In this document: piece after piece, positions 36,088 through 44,687 of the stretch
Layout of the letters: every line of letters begins with the position of its first letter
Numbering within the stretch: the first letter of the stretch is position 1
Assembly: GCF_023887685.1 (NCBI RefSeq)
Contig: NZ_JAMWMR010000002.1
Span: forward strand, 310,001-374,000
DNA length: 64,000 bases
Origin: Streptomyces macrolidinus
GTDB lineage: Bacteria; Actinomycetota; Actinomycetes; Streptomycetales; Streptomycetaceae
Direction: 5' to 3'
Notes under the pieces: generated by a model
Seen by the model: only the letters and a program-made list of their open reading frames with translations
Told to the model about the DNA's origin: nothing
The model's database searches: none
Program-made: the position numbers and the translations under genes

Positions 36088-38364
36088 TTACCGCTGTTTA
36101 GGGGCCGGCCCGTACTCGACGAATATGATGCGAGCCTGGATTAGATATTTCCTCAGAGCCTCGGATGGCGGCGCATGCAGGAATACCCATCGCGGATCGA
36201 ACTTAGGATCCTGACGCCGAAGCGTCAGGTCCTTGTTGATTTCCTCAATGATTCTTTTATCCAGAGGGACTTCACCCCTCACATTCCGAGTGCTGCCGTC
36301 TTTGAGTGTGACCGTACGCCATTCAAGATAGTGCTTTACTTCAATGGCCAGAGTGCGACCGCCCGGCATATCCACCGGAACGTCGACATAACGACCCATC
36401 GGTGCTCGTACAGGGTAGTAGGGATGGTCATGGGTCGGCACGCGGTAGTGTCGCTCAGGAGCACCGCCCACCATCTCGCGGAGGTAGTCCTCCGCGCCCT
36501 TGTACCGTGCTCGTGAGTGGCGCATGGCCCGCATCTGGCGAAGGGTGCGCTCGGCTGTGCCTGGGGGAAGCTCACGGCGGGTGACATTGCCCTCGCCCTC
36601 ACTGTGGTGTTCGTGCGTTTCAGCCGAACTGTCGTCTTTGGTAGGCGGGTCGTGAGCCTCATGCGTACCCGCGGCATCGTGATCAGCGGAGTCGTGGCCG
36701 GGGCCGGAACCATGAGCGTCATGGCCGTGCCCGACTCCCGTGGAACCGCTTCTTCCTGCCCCGCCGGCGCCTCCGGACCGCTCGACGGCTCCTCTTCCGG
36801 CGGGCCTCCCAGAGTGGCCTTCACCGGAAGCCGCGTGGCCACCGGCCTCTCTGACTGTCTGCCCCGGCGGCTGACTGCTGCTGTATGCGGCGCCAGTGGC
36901 ATGTTCTGCACGGGCGCCTGCCTCGGCGGCCTCGTGGGGTCGACTCGAATGGAGGGAAGCTTCCGTAGCGCCGTGTGACGAATGTGGTGGCATGTGCCGT
37001 GATGCGCCGCTGCGGTCGGTGGCTTCCGTCGCTCGGCCTCCGACGCCCGCGAGCTCGCGATCACGTGGCTGGGCAATCGAGACTCGGTCACCGGCAGCAA
37101 GTTCATGCCGGGCCAGGCTGGTATCGGGAGTGCCATCGGGTTTGAGGGCGATGAAGTTGCCGTCCTTGTCGACCCGGTAGCGGTTGCTGAGGTCGTCCAG
37201 GGCGCCGTCGGGGAATTTCGTCTTCGGCAGTTTCAGGTGTTCGCTGACGCGGGCCAGTGTCTCGGAGATCTTCGGCAGGTCCGAGAGGGCTCTCGCCGCT
37301 CTCGCGGTGCCGGAGATCGGGTCCAGGAAGTCTGCGGCCCTGGCGACGGTGCCCGCAGCCTCGGCGACCCTGCTTCCCCTGCCCAGCCAGGTGAGCGCCC
37401 CGGCGGTTCCCCCGACCACGGTGATGAGGTTGAACGTGGTGAGGCCATGAGCGCGTGCCGGGTCCTCGTTCCACATGTCGTAGGCGACGAACTGCTTCCC
37501 GAACTCCTTCGTGTACGCCTCGCTGCCGCGCTGCCAGTCCGACAGGTGGTCACCCAGGCCGACCGCGTCCATGCCGTAGGCGTAGGTGCCGACGGCGGTG
37601 CGCTTGAGGCGGTCCCAGGTCTCGTGCTGGGCCACGGAGCCGTTGACGCCCAGGAGGTTGTCCTCGAGGATGCCCAGGCCGATGAAGCTGCCCCAGAGGC
37701 CGTCCTTGACGAAGCCGTCCCAGGCCCAGCTCTTGATGCCGTGGCCCCACCAGTCCAGGCTCCAGCGCTCGTAGGTGCGGCCCTCCGCGCTGCCCCACGG
37801 CAGTTCCTTCGCGTCCTTCATCGTGGAGGCGCTCAGGCCGTACATACCGGGTGCGTGGCTGCCGTCGTCGACCACCCAACCAGGTCGGCACAGCGCCGGG
37901 CTGATCGCGTTGATCTTGGTGGCGGCGGTGCGTTCCGCCTCCTGGAAACCCGCGACCGCCACCGCCACGCCGTCCATCAAGGCCTTTTGCGCGTCGACCT
38001 TGTCCTGGTCATCCGTCCAGTCGTCGTCGCCCTCCACGCTGCCGACGAAGGCGATCGCCTTCTCCTTCAGACGCTCCAGGCGTTTCGCGTACGGCTTCGC
38101 TTCGCTGATGAAGGTGTCCAAGGCGTCGGCGAGGGATTCGATGTCGGCGGCGAAGTCGTCGGCCGTGTCCATCACCGGCTGGGTGGAGGAGAAGAGTTGG
38201 TCCGCCTCCGGTGCCTTGTAGTACGCGGCCGTCGCCTGGAACCGGGAATGGACGTCCTGGCCCTTGTTGCGGATGCCGATCGCATGTGTGCGTAAGGCGG
38301 TGACCGCCGTGGACAACTTGTCGAAGTCGCCGGTGTACTGGGGTATCTCGCCAGGGTTGATCAC
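36088..38364 (-). CDS. WXG100-like polymorphic toxin with PD-(D/E)XK-type C-terminal domain
   Basis: A 758-residue modular toxin. Residues 1-130 are a helical WXG100/LXG-like export domain (DKLSTAVTALRTHAIGIRNKGQDVHSRF), then a conserved scaffold (W-rich WSLDWWGHGIKSWAWDGF), a hydrophobic stretch (FNLITVVGGTAGALTWLG) and a Gly/His/Ser-rich linker at about 430-590. The C-terminal ~120 residues look like a restriction-endonuclease fold: GRYVDVPVD then GGRTLAIEVKHYLEW supply D...ExK, followed by a helix RIIEEINKDL and the strand IIFVEY. Rare codons (AAA, ATA, CTA, AGA) and low G+C mark this tip. It starts with GTG six bases after the DUF6507 gene. Export by a type VII system is inferred; no secretion machinery is in the window. 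Confidence 0.75.
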   Translation of the reverse strand: MINPGEIPQYTGDFDKLSTAVTALRTHAIGIRNKGQDVHSRFQATAAYYKAPEADQLFSSTQPVMDTADDFAADIESLADALDTFISEAKPYAKRLERLKEKAIAFVGSVEGDDDWTDDQDKVDAQKALMDGVAVAVAGFQEAERTAATKINAISPALCRPGWVVDDGSHAPGMYGLSASTMKDAKELPWGSAEGRTYERWSLDWWGHGIKSWAWDGFVKDGLWGSFIGLGILEDNLLGVNGSVAQHETWDRLKRTAVGTYAYGMDAVGLGDHLSDWQRGSEAYTKEFGKQFVAYDMWNEDPARAHGLTTFNLITVVGGTAGALTWLGRGSRVAEAAGTVARAADFLDPISGTARAARALSDLPKISETLARVSEHLKLPKTKFPDGALDDLSNRYRVDKDGNFIALKPDGTPDTSLARHELAAGDRVSIAQPRDRELAGVGGRATEATDRSGASRHMPPHSSHGATEASLHSSRPHEAAEAGARAEHATGAAYSSSQPPGQTVREAGGHAASGEGHSGRPAGRGAVERSGGAGGAGRSGSTGVGHGHDAHGSGPGHDSADHDAAGTHEAHDPPTKDDSSAETHEHHSEGEGNVTRRELPPGTAERTLRQMRAMRHSRARYKGAEDYLREMVGGAPERHYRVPTHDHPYYPVRAPMGRYVDVPVDMPGGRTLAIEVKHYLEWRTVTLKDGSTRNVRGEVPLDKRIIEEINKDLTLRRQDPKFDPRWVFLHAPPSEALRKYLIQARIIFVEYGPAPKQR

Positions 38365-38369
38365 GTCGG

Positions 38370-38771
38370 TTACTTCCCGCCCCCGTGGTGGCTCTTCTGT
38401 TCGCCCACGGCCCGCAGTTCGGCCGGGGTGGGCGCCTTGACGGCCTCACGCTGAGCTTGAGCGGCCATGTCCAAATCCCCCGCGACGTATGCGGTGGTGG
38501 CCTTGACCGTCCCGTCCATCGTCTTCTGGATACGGGCCACCATGAACCGGATACGGCCTTCGGTGTCGGTCACGAAGTTCGCCACCGCCGCGCCCACCGG
38601 GCCCACCGGTACGGCACCGCAGTACGGACCGCTGATCGTGCCCGCGAACTGCACTGCCTCCTCCACGCTCCCCGCGTAGCCCTTGACGTCCTTGCCCAGG
38701 TCGTCTGCCGCAAGCCCCACCAACGACAGAATCGACTCCACCCCGCCCGGACTGATGTCCCACTTCGTCAC
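38370..38771 (-). CDS. DUF6507-like small WXG-type partner protein
   Basis: A 133-residue helical protein starting MTKWDISPGGVESILSLVG, then AADDLGKDVKGYAGSVEEAV, and ending in a flexible tail. It resembles the DUF6507 family that precedes WXG100-type toxins in Streptomyces and probably pairs with the toxin N-terminus for export. It is the first gene of the toxin operon, with the toxin start six bases after its stop. GTG start, with a G-run upstream. Confidence 0.65.
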   Translation of the reverse strand: MTKWDISPGGVESILSLVGLAADDLGKDVKGYAGSVEEAVQFAGTISGPYCGAVPVGPVGAAVANFVTDTEGRIRFMVARIQKTMDGTVKATTAYVAGDLDMAAQAQREAVKAPTPAELRAVGEQKSHHGGGK

Positions 38772-38920
38772 GCCAACCCCCCGTGGTTCCTCCGTCGAAA
38801 GCTTCCTTCAGCGGCGCTGAGTGTCTCCTACACCACTGACAGAAGGACCTTCATCACTATCGGGCGACTTGTTGCATCTGCCATGTACTTCAAGCCAAAC
38901 GCACCCCACTTGGAACACGA

Positions 38921-38955
38921 CGGGGCCCGCCGTCCCCTGCGGACGGCGGGCCCCG
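38921..38955 (-). terminator. Terminator after aglA
   Basis: A perfect 15-bp GC-rich stem (38921-38935 with 38941-38955) with a 5-nt loop lies 26 bases downstream of the aglA stop on the minus strand. It marks the right edge of the accessory island. Confidence 0.9.
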
Positions 38956-38980
38956 GACATCGGCGGGAAGGGCGTGGGCG

Positions 38981-40696
38981 TCAGCCCGTCGTCCACCACA
39001 CCGTCGTGTCCGCCGGGAGCTTCGTCTCGCCGTTCGCGATCGTCAGCTCCGTGCTGGCGAGCAGGATGTCGCCGTATGCCGGGGTCGTCACCGGCTCGTT
39101 CGTGGTGTTGGCCACGCAGACGAACTCGCCACGGCGGAAGGCCAGGACGCCCTCGGGGGCCTTGAGCCACTCCACGCTCTCGCCCGCGCCGAGGTCGGGG
39201 TGGTCGCGGCGGGCTGCCAGGGCCGTGCGGTACAGCTCCAGGGTGGAGCCCGCCACGCCCCGCTGCGCCTCGACGCTCAGGTCGCCCCAGCCTTCGGGCT
39301 GCGGCAGCCAACTGCCGCCGTCGCCGAAGCCGTACGAGGAGCCCGTGCGGGTCCACGGGATCGGTACGCGGCAGCCGTCGCGGAAGCCGTCCTGGCCTTC
39401 GCCGCGGGAGAAGGCGGGGTCCTGGCGGACGTCGTCGGGGAGGTCGACGACGTCGGGCAGGCCCAGTTCCTCGCCCTGGTAGAGGTAGGCCGAGCCGGGC
39501 AGGGCCAGCATGAGCAGGGTGGCGGCGCGGGCGCGGCGCAGGCCCCGGGCCGTGTCGCCCGCCTCGCGGATCTGGGTGCCGAGGGCGCGGTCGTGGGCGA
39601 AGCGGGTGGTGTGCCGGGTGACGTCGTGGTTGGAGAGCACCCAGGTGGCGGGGGCGCCGACGGGACGCATCGCATCGAGGGTGGTGTCGATGACGGCGCG
39701 CAGTTCGGCGGCGTCCCAATGGGTGCCCAGATACTGGAAGTTGAAGGCCTGGTGGAGTTCGTCGGGGCGGACGTAGAGGGCGGTGCGCTCGATGGTCGGG
39801 GTCCAGGCCTCGGCGACGAAGATCTGCCCGCCCGTCTCCCACCACCGCCCTTCTGAGGAAGGCCCTTCGGGCCCCTTTCGATTCGCGTACTCGTCGAGGA
39901 TGGTGCGCCACTGGCGGTAGATGGCGTGGACGCCGTCCTGGTCGAAGAACGGCATGGCGTCGTTGCCCAGGAGCTTGAGCTGGTCGTGGGTGCCGAGGTC
40001 GGGCAGGCCGTCCGCCTTGACCAGTCCGTGGGCGACGTCGACGCGGAAGCCGTCGACGCCCATGTCGAGCCAGAAGCGCAGGATGGAGCGGAACTCGTCG
40101 CCGACGGCGGGGTGGTTCCAGTTGAGGTCGGGCTGCTCGGGGGCGAACAGGTGCAGGTACCACTCGCCGTCCGCGACCCTGGTCCAGGCGGGCCCGCCGA
40201 AGATGGACTCCCAGTCGTTGGGCGGGAGTTCGCCGTTCTCGCCCTTGCCGGGCCGGAAGTGGTAGCGCTCCCGCAGCGGCGATCCGGGGCCTTCCGCGAG
40301 GGCGCGCTTGAACCACTCGTGCTGGTCGGAGGAGTGGTTGGGGACGAGGTCGACGATGATGCGCAGGCCGTGTGCGTGGGCGTCGCGGATCAGCGCGTCG
40401 GCGTCCATGAGGTTGCCGAACATGGGGTCCACGGCGCGGTAGTCGGCGACGTCGTAGCCGGCGTCGGCCTGCGGCGAGGCGTAGAAGGGGCTGAGCCATA
40501 CGGCGTCCACGCCGAGGTCGCGCAGGTGGGAGAGTCGGGAACGTACGCCCTCCAGGTCGCCCATGCCGTCGCCGTTGCTGTCGGCGAAGCTGCGCGGATA
40601 GACCTGGTAGATCACCGCGTCGCGCCACCAGTCGCGGTGGCCGGCGACGGTGGCGAGGCCGGTGTTCGGGGCCGGGTCGGTGGAGTGCTGGCTCAT
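38981..40696 (-). CDS. aglA: Alpha-glucosidase (GH13), cytoplasmic
   Basis: A 571-residue GH13 exo-enzyme that would release glucose from imported maltose and maltodextrins. There is no signal peptide. Motifs: WWRDAVIYQVYPRSFADSNGDGMGDL at the start, DLVPNHSS (region I), nucleophile Asp in GFRVDVAHG (about 219), Glu in FVAEAWTP (about 294) and Asp in LSNHDVTRH (about 355). It lies 226 bp downstream of malG on the same strand with no TTGC-type operators in the gap, so it may be read from the malE promoter. The ATG has GAGGAC upstream. Confidence 0.92.
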   Translation of the reverse strand: MSQHSTDPAPNTGLATVAGHRDWWRDAVIYQVYPRSFADSNGDGMGDLEGVRSRLSHLRDLGVDAVWLSPFYASPQADAGYDVADYRAVDPMFGNLMDADALIRDAHAHGLRIIVDLVPNHSSDQHEWFKRALAEGPGSPLRERYHFRPGKGENGELPPNDWESIFGGPAWTRVADGEWYLHLFAPEQPDLNWNHPAVGDEFRSILRFWLDMGVDGFRVDVAHGLVKADGLPDLGTHDQLKLLGNDAMPFFDQDGVHAIYRQWRTILDEYANRKGPEGPSSEGRWWETGGQIFVAEAWTPTIERTALYVRPDELHQAFNFQYLGTHWDAAELRAVIDTTLDAMRPVGAPATWVLSNHDVTRHTTRFAHDRALGTQIREAGDTARGLRRARAATLLMLALPGSAYLYQGEELGLPDVVDLPDDVRQDPAFSRGEGQDGFRDGCRVPIPWTRTGSSYGFGDGGSWLPQPEGWGDLSVEAQRGVAGSTLELYRTALAARRDHPDLGAGESVEWLKAPEGVLAFRRGEFVCVANTTNEPVTTPAYGDILLASTELTIANGETKLPADTTVWWTTG

Positions 40697-40895
40697 GGCG
40701 TCCTCAATGCGATGGGGTGTCCCCCGCCCGGACGGGGTCGTGGACGGGGGCGAATGTCGGGTCATGGGCGTCGAGTGGGCTGCGGTGACGGGGCGGCCAC
40801 GGTGCCGGCATCTCCTGGGCAGGGGTGTCCGAGGATGACAGCGCCGCTGTCGGCGCGGCAACGGCGCACGGGAGCTTCGGGGTGCGAAGCCGGTC

Positions 40896-40947
40896 GGCCC
40901 TTCGTGCCACCCGCGGTCGCGGTCAGCCCTTCGTGCCGCCCGCGGTC
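40896..40947 (-). repeat. 29-bp-spaced duplication at the malG 3' end
   Basis: The last ~23 coding bases of malG (encoding AGGTKG) recur with two changes 29 bp downstream of themselves, just after the stop codon. This is a local duplication remnant. Confidence 0.8.
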
Positions 40948-41825
40948 AGGCCGGTCACCAGGTTCTTCTGTACGAGGTAGAAGAACGCGGAGACGGGTAT
41001 CGCGACCAGCACGGCGGTGGCGGCCATGAGGTTGCGCTGGGCGTCGTGTTCGCTGATGAAGCTCTGCAGGCCGACGGCGAAGGTGTACTTGTCGCTGCTC
41101 AGCATGAACGTGGAGGCGAAGGCGACCTCGCCGAACGCGGTGAGGAAGTTGTAGAACGCGGCGACGGCGAGACCGGGCCTGGCCAGGGGCAGGATCAGGC
41201 GGACGAAGGTGCCGAACGGGGTGAGTCCGTCGACGCGTCCGGCCTCGTCGATCTCGAAGGGGATGGTGTCGAAGTAGCCCTTGAGCAGCCAGGCGCTGTA
41301 GGGCACGACGGTGGTGCAGTAGACGAGGATCAGGCCGATGTAGGTGTCGATGAGGCCGAGGTCCGAGAGGATCTGGTACATCGGCACGATCAGGACGGCG
41401 ACCGGGAACATCTGGGTGACCAGCAGGACCCACATGAACTTGCGGTAGCCGGGGAAGCACATCCGGGAGACGGCGTAGCCGCTGGTGGCGGCGAGGATCA
41501 CGCCGATGGCGGTGGTGCCGAGCGTGATGATGAGCGAGCTCTTGAGCCAGTCGAAGAAGTCGGTGTGCTGGAGGACGAACGCGTAGTTGTCGAACGTCAT
41601 CTTGTGCCAGATCTGCCCGGGGTGCAGATAGTCGTCCTTGTCCGGGCCGAGGGACAGGAAGAACAGCCAGGCGACCGGGAAGAGCGCGATGAGGCTTGCC
41701 ACGGTCAGCAGGGCGTGCGAGGCGACGGTGGCGAGCGGGCCGCGCTCGCCGCGGCGGCGTGTGCGGCGGCGCGGGGTGGCCTCGGGGGCCTGTGCGGCGG
41801 GGGTCTCGACGGTGGTGGTGCTCAT
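40923..41825 (-). CDS. malG: Maltose/maltodextrin ABC transporter permease MalG
   Basis: A 300-residue inner-membrane permease with six hydrophobic segments and the EAA coupling loop EIDEAGRVDGLTPFGTFVRLILPLARPG, which docks onto the ATPase. The N-terminus has an Arg-rich cytoplasmic extension. It lies 13 bp from malF and is clearly cotranscribed. No ATPase gene is in the locus; in Streptomyces a shared ATPase (MsiK) encoded elsewhere normally serves this importer. Confidence 0.93.
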   Translation of the reverse strand: MSTTTVETPAAQAPEATPRRRTRRRGERGPLATVASHALLTVASLIALFPVAWLFFLSLGPDKDDYLHPGQIWHKMTFDNYAFVLQHTDFFDWLKSSLIITLGTTAIGVILAATSGYAVSRMCFPGYRKFMWVLLVTQMFPVAVLIVPMYQILSDLGLIDTYIGLILVYCTTVVPYSAWLLKGYFDTIPFEIDEAGRVDGLTPFGTFVRLILPLARPGLAVAAFYNFLTAFGEVAFASTFMLSSDKYTFAVGLQSFISEHDAQRNLMAATAVLVAIPVSAFFYLVQKNLVTGLTAGGTKG

Positions 41826-41838
41826 GGGGACTCCTGCC

Positions 41839-42843
41839 TCAGATCGCGAGCTGCTGGTCGTTGCGGTTCAGCCAGCGGCGGTAGAAGGAGGTGAAGACGA
41901 TCAGGATGGCCAGTAGCAGGATGCCGTAGGCGGCGGACTGCGCGAAGTCACGCGGCTGTTGTCCGAAGCCCAGGAAGTACGCCCAGGTGACCAGGATCTG
42001 GGCGTCGGGGGCGGTCTTGCCGAACAGCAGGAAGATGATGGCGAACTGGTTGAAGGTCCAGATGACGCCGAGGAGTACGACGGTGGAGCTGACGGAGCGC
42101 AGGCCGGGCAGGGTGACGTAGCGGAAGCGCTGCCAGGCGGTCGCGCCGTCCATCTCGGCGGCCTCGTACAGGGAGGTGTCGATGGCCTGGAGTCCGCCGA
42201 GCAGGGAGAGCATCATGAACGGCACGCCGCACCAGGTGTTGACCATGATCGCGGCGAACCGCTGCCAGAAGGTGTCCTCGAGCCAGGCCGGGGTGGGCAG
42301 GCCGAGCCAGTCGAGGGCGGCGTTGATCGCGCCGCCGTCGGCGAGCATGAAGCGCCAGCCGAAGACGGTGACGAAGGTGGGTACGGCCCAGGGCAGGACC
42401 AGGATCATGCGGTAGAAGGTGCGTCCGCGGAACTTCTGGTTGAGCAGCAGGGCGAGGCCGAGCCCCAAGGTGTAGTGCAGGCCGACGCACAGGACCGTCC
42501 AGGCGATCGTCCAGAGGAAGTGCGACCAGAAGCGGTCGTACGCGGTCTCTCCGAACAGGATGTCCTTGTAGTTGTCCAGGCCGACGAACTGGTACGTGGC
42601 GTCGATGTGGTTGACGCCGATCGTACGGGCGGTGTTGAGGCTGTTGGCGTCGGTGAGGGTGAGATAGAAGCCGTACACCAGGGGGTAGACCACGAGGGCG
42701 CCGAGCACGATCGCGACGGGCGCGATCATCGCGTACGCGTACCAATGCTTGTGGTAGCTCTGCTTCAGACGCCGGCCGAGGCCCGGCCGCGGCGCGCGGT
42801 CACCTCGGCGTTCGCCGGTCGCGCGGTCGATGGCGACTGTCAT
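41839..42843 (-). CDS. malF: Maltose/maltodextrin ABC transporter permease MalF
   Basis: A 334-residue permease with six or more membrane helices (IAPVAIVLGALVVYPLVYGFYLTL first) and the coupling loop YEAAEMDGATAWQRFRYVTLPGL. It forms the channel with MalG and receives sugar from MalE. ATG 42843 with GAAGGT upstream was preferred over a TTG three codons earlier. It is shorter than enteric MalF because the large periplasmic P2 loop is absent, as usual in Gram-positives. Confidence 0.93.
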   Translation of the reverse strand: MTVAIDRATGERRGDRAPRPGLGRRLKQSYHKHWYAYAMIAPVAIVLGALVVYPLVYGFYLTLTDANSLNTARTIGVNHIDATYQFVGLDNYKDILFGETAYDRFWSHFLWTIAWTVLCVGLHYTLGLGLALLLNQKFRGRTFYRMILVLPWAVPTFVTVFGWRFMLADGGAINAALDWLGLPTPAWLEDTFWQRFAAIMVNTWCGVPFMMLSLLGGLQAIDTSLYEAAEMDGATAWQRFRYVTLPGLRSVSSTVVLLGVIWTFNQFAIIFLLFGKTAPDAQILVTWAYFLGFGQQPRDFAQSAAYGILLLAILIVFTSFYRRWLNRNDQQLAI

Positions 42844-42933
42844 GTTCGACAACCTTCGTCAGGATCTGCTTATCGAGGCGGGTGGCCGGGCGTGGTGCGG
42901 CCGGCCGTCCAGAGGTCCGGGTGCGGCGGGCCG

Positions 42934-42976
42934 GTGGCCGCCGGATCCTTCCCCCCTTGGCTGGAGGATCCGACGG
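42934..42976 (-). promoter_or_regulatory. Stem-loop in the malE-malF gap
   Basis: An inverted repeat (ggccg, one mismatch, cggatcct; partner arm aggatccg, mismatch, cggcc) closes a loop of about 15 nt in the 143-bp gap after malE. Such hairpins after binding-protein genes commonly stabilise the 5' mRNA or partly terminate, raising MalE over MalFG. Confidence 0.6.
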
Positions 42977-42986
42977 CCACGCGGGC

Positions 42987-44261
42987 TTACTTGCTGAAGT
43001 CCGGGACCAGCTTGCTGATCGCGGTCTCCGCGTTGCCCAGTCCCTTGTCCAGCGACTCCTTGCCGCCGGCCATCTTGGTCAGCTCGGTGTCGAGCGGGGC
43101 CCACAGCGAGCTGTACTCGGGCAGTTCGGGGCGCGGCTGGGCGGCGGCGAGCACGCCCTGGTAGCCGGCGATGCCGGGGTCGGCCTTGACCTTGTCGGTG
43201 TAGGCGTCGTCCCGCGTGGGGAGCGTGGAGTTCTTCAGGGCGATGGCCTCCTGGGTCTTGGCGGAGGTCATGAAGTTGACGAACTTCAGGGCCGCTTCCT
43301 GGTGGGCCTTGTCGGAGCCGGCGTAGACCGAGAGGTTGTGGCCGCCGGTCGGGGCGCCGGCCTTGCCGCTGGTGCCGCCGGGGACGGTGGCGATGCCGAG
43401 GTTGGTCTTGTCCTTGAAGGCGCTGCCCTTGTAGAAGTTCGTGATCTCCCAGGGGCCCTGGATGATCGCGGCGACCTTGCCGTTGACGAAGGCGTCCTGG
43501 ATGTGGGCGTAGGCGTCGGCGGTGGTGTCGGCCTTGTGCAGGCCCTTGCCGGAGAACATGCCCAGCCAGGTGGCGTAGCCCTTCTTCGCGGCGGGCGAGT
43601 TGATGGTGATCTTCTTGGCGGTGGCGTCGACGGTGTCGGTGCCTTCGCCGTAGAGGGCGGTCTGGGCGTAGTAGGCCTGGGTGGCGGAGCCCCAGTAGCC
43701 GTCGACGCCGGTCTTGTCCTTGATCTTCGCGGCGGCGGTCTTCAACTCGGCCCAGGTGGTGGGCGCCTTGGTGATGCCGGCCTTCTCGAAGAGGTCCTTG
43801 TTGTAGACCAGGGCGAGGGTGTCGGTGACCAGCGGCACGCCGTAGGTCTTGCCGTCGTACTGGGCCTGCTTGATGAGGTTGGGCTGGAACTTGTCCTGGT
43901 CCGCGAGGGCTTCGGTGCCGTCGAGCGGCAGGAAGTAGCCCTTCTTGGCGAAGGCGGGCGTCCAGCCGACCTCGGAGCGCAGCACGTCGGGGGCGCCCTT
44001 GGAGCCGGCGGCGGTGTCGAACTTGTTCTGCGCCTGGTCGAAGGGGACGTCGACGTACTTGACCTTGATGTTCCGGTTGGCCTTCTCGAAGTCCTTGACC
44101 AGGGCTTCGTACGTCGGGGCCTCATTGGTGGCGTTGGAGGTGTCCCACCAGGTGATGGTGACCGGGCCGTCGGACTTGCTGTCGCTGTCGCTTCCGCCGC
44201 AGGCCGACGCCGTGAGGGCGACGGACGCCACCAGCGCGGTGGCCGCTATGCCACGCCGCAT
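42987..44261 (-). CDS. malE: Maltose/maltodextrin-binding lipoprotein MalE
   Basis: A 424-residue extracytoplasmic solute-binding protein anchored by lipid. The signal MRRGIAATALVASVALTASAC ends in the lipobox TASAC at about residues 17-21. The type-1 sugar-binding fold follows, with VTITWWDTSNATNEAP, YGVPLVTDTLALVYNKDLFEKAGI, and the AIIQGPWEI and GGHNLSVYAGSDKAHQEAALKFVNFM segments. The ATG at 44261 has AAGGAG upstream. It is the first gene of malEFG, divergent from malR with shared operators. Confidence 0.95.
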   Translation of the reverse strand: MRRGIAATALVASVALTASACGGSDSDSKSDGPVTITWWDTSNATNEAPTYEALVKDFEKANRNIKVKYVDVPFDQAQNKFDTAAGSKGAPDVLRSEVGWTPAFAKKGYFLPLDGTEALADQDKFQPNLIKQAQYDGKTYGVPLVTDTLALVYNKDLFEKAGITKAPTTWAELKTAAAKIKDKTGVDGYWGSATQAYYAQTALYGEGTDTVDATAKKITINSPAAKKGYATWLGMFSGKGLHKADTTADAYAHIQDAFVNGKVAAIIQGPWEITNFYKGSAFKDKTNLGIATVPGGTSGKAGAPTGGHNLSVYAGSDKAHQEAALKFVNFMTSAKTQEAIALKNSTLPTRDDAYTDKVKADPGIAGYQGVLAAAQPRPELPEYSSLWAPLDTELTKMAGGKESLDKGLGNAETAISKLVPDFSK

Positions 44262-44687
44262 GAGTTCTCCTTGAGGGTTAAGCCCGTTGGGGGCGAGGAG
44301 ACGTTCTGGCCGCCGCCCCCTGTGCCGACTTGAGACTTGCCGACTGCTCCCGCCTGCTCGTGTCAGGTCGGGCGGGTGGGAGGCCGCCGGGCGACGTGAA
44401 CGTAACAGCGATGCAACCTGGGCGAAAGGGCTTGCAGAAAATTTGTGCAAGAAGGGCGGGTCGGTTATCGGTCCGTGATCCGGTCGGAAGGGGTTGTGGC
44501 TTGACGTCGTAGCTGTTCTGCGGGAAGTCCGGCACTTGTGCAAGACTCTGCAAGCTCTTGCCACACGTGCCGGACGGGAGAACCATCCCGTTGCAGAACC
44601 GATTACGGAACCGGTTGCCGAACCGACTGCGGAACCGGTTGCGGAACGTTGCAAGGCGAACGTCGACCAGACCACGTAGGGAGCGCG
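44262..44687. promoter_or_regulatory. malE-malR control region with MalR-type operators
   Basis: This 426-bp gap holds at least three inverted TTGC-type sites: cttgca...tgcaag (44431-44451), cttg-tg-caag (44535-44544) and gcaag-ct-cttgc (44550-44561). A further gttgcaag half-site lies near 44648. This clustering between the divergent starts fits repression of malEFG, and possibly malR itself, by MalR until maltose or a dextrin is present. Confidence 0.7.
44590..44649 (+). repeat. Five tandem 12-bp repeats before malR
   Basis: Five degenerate copies of a 12-bp unit (gttgcsgaaccg and actgcggaaccg forms) lie just upstream of malR. Alternate junctions create aaccggtt palindromes, and the unit contains ttgc as in the operators. 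Confidence 0.8.
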
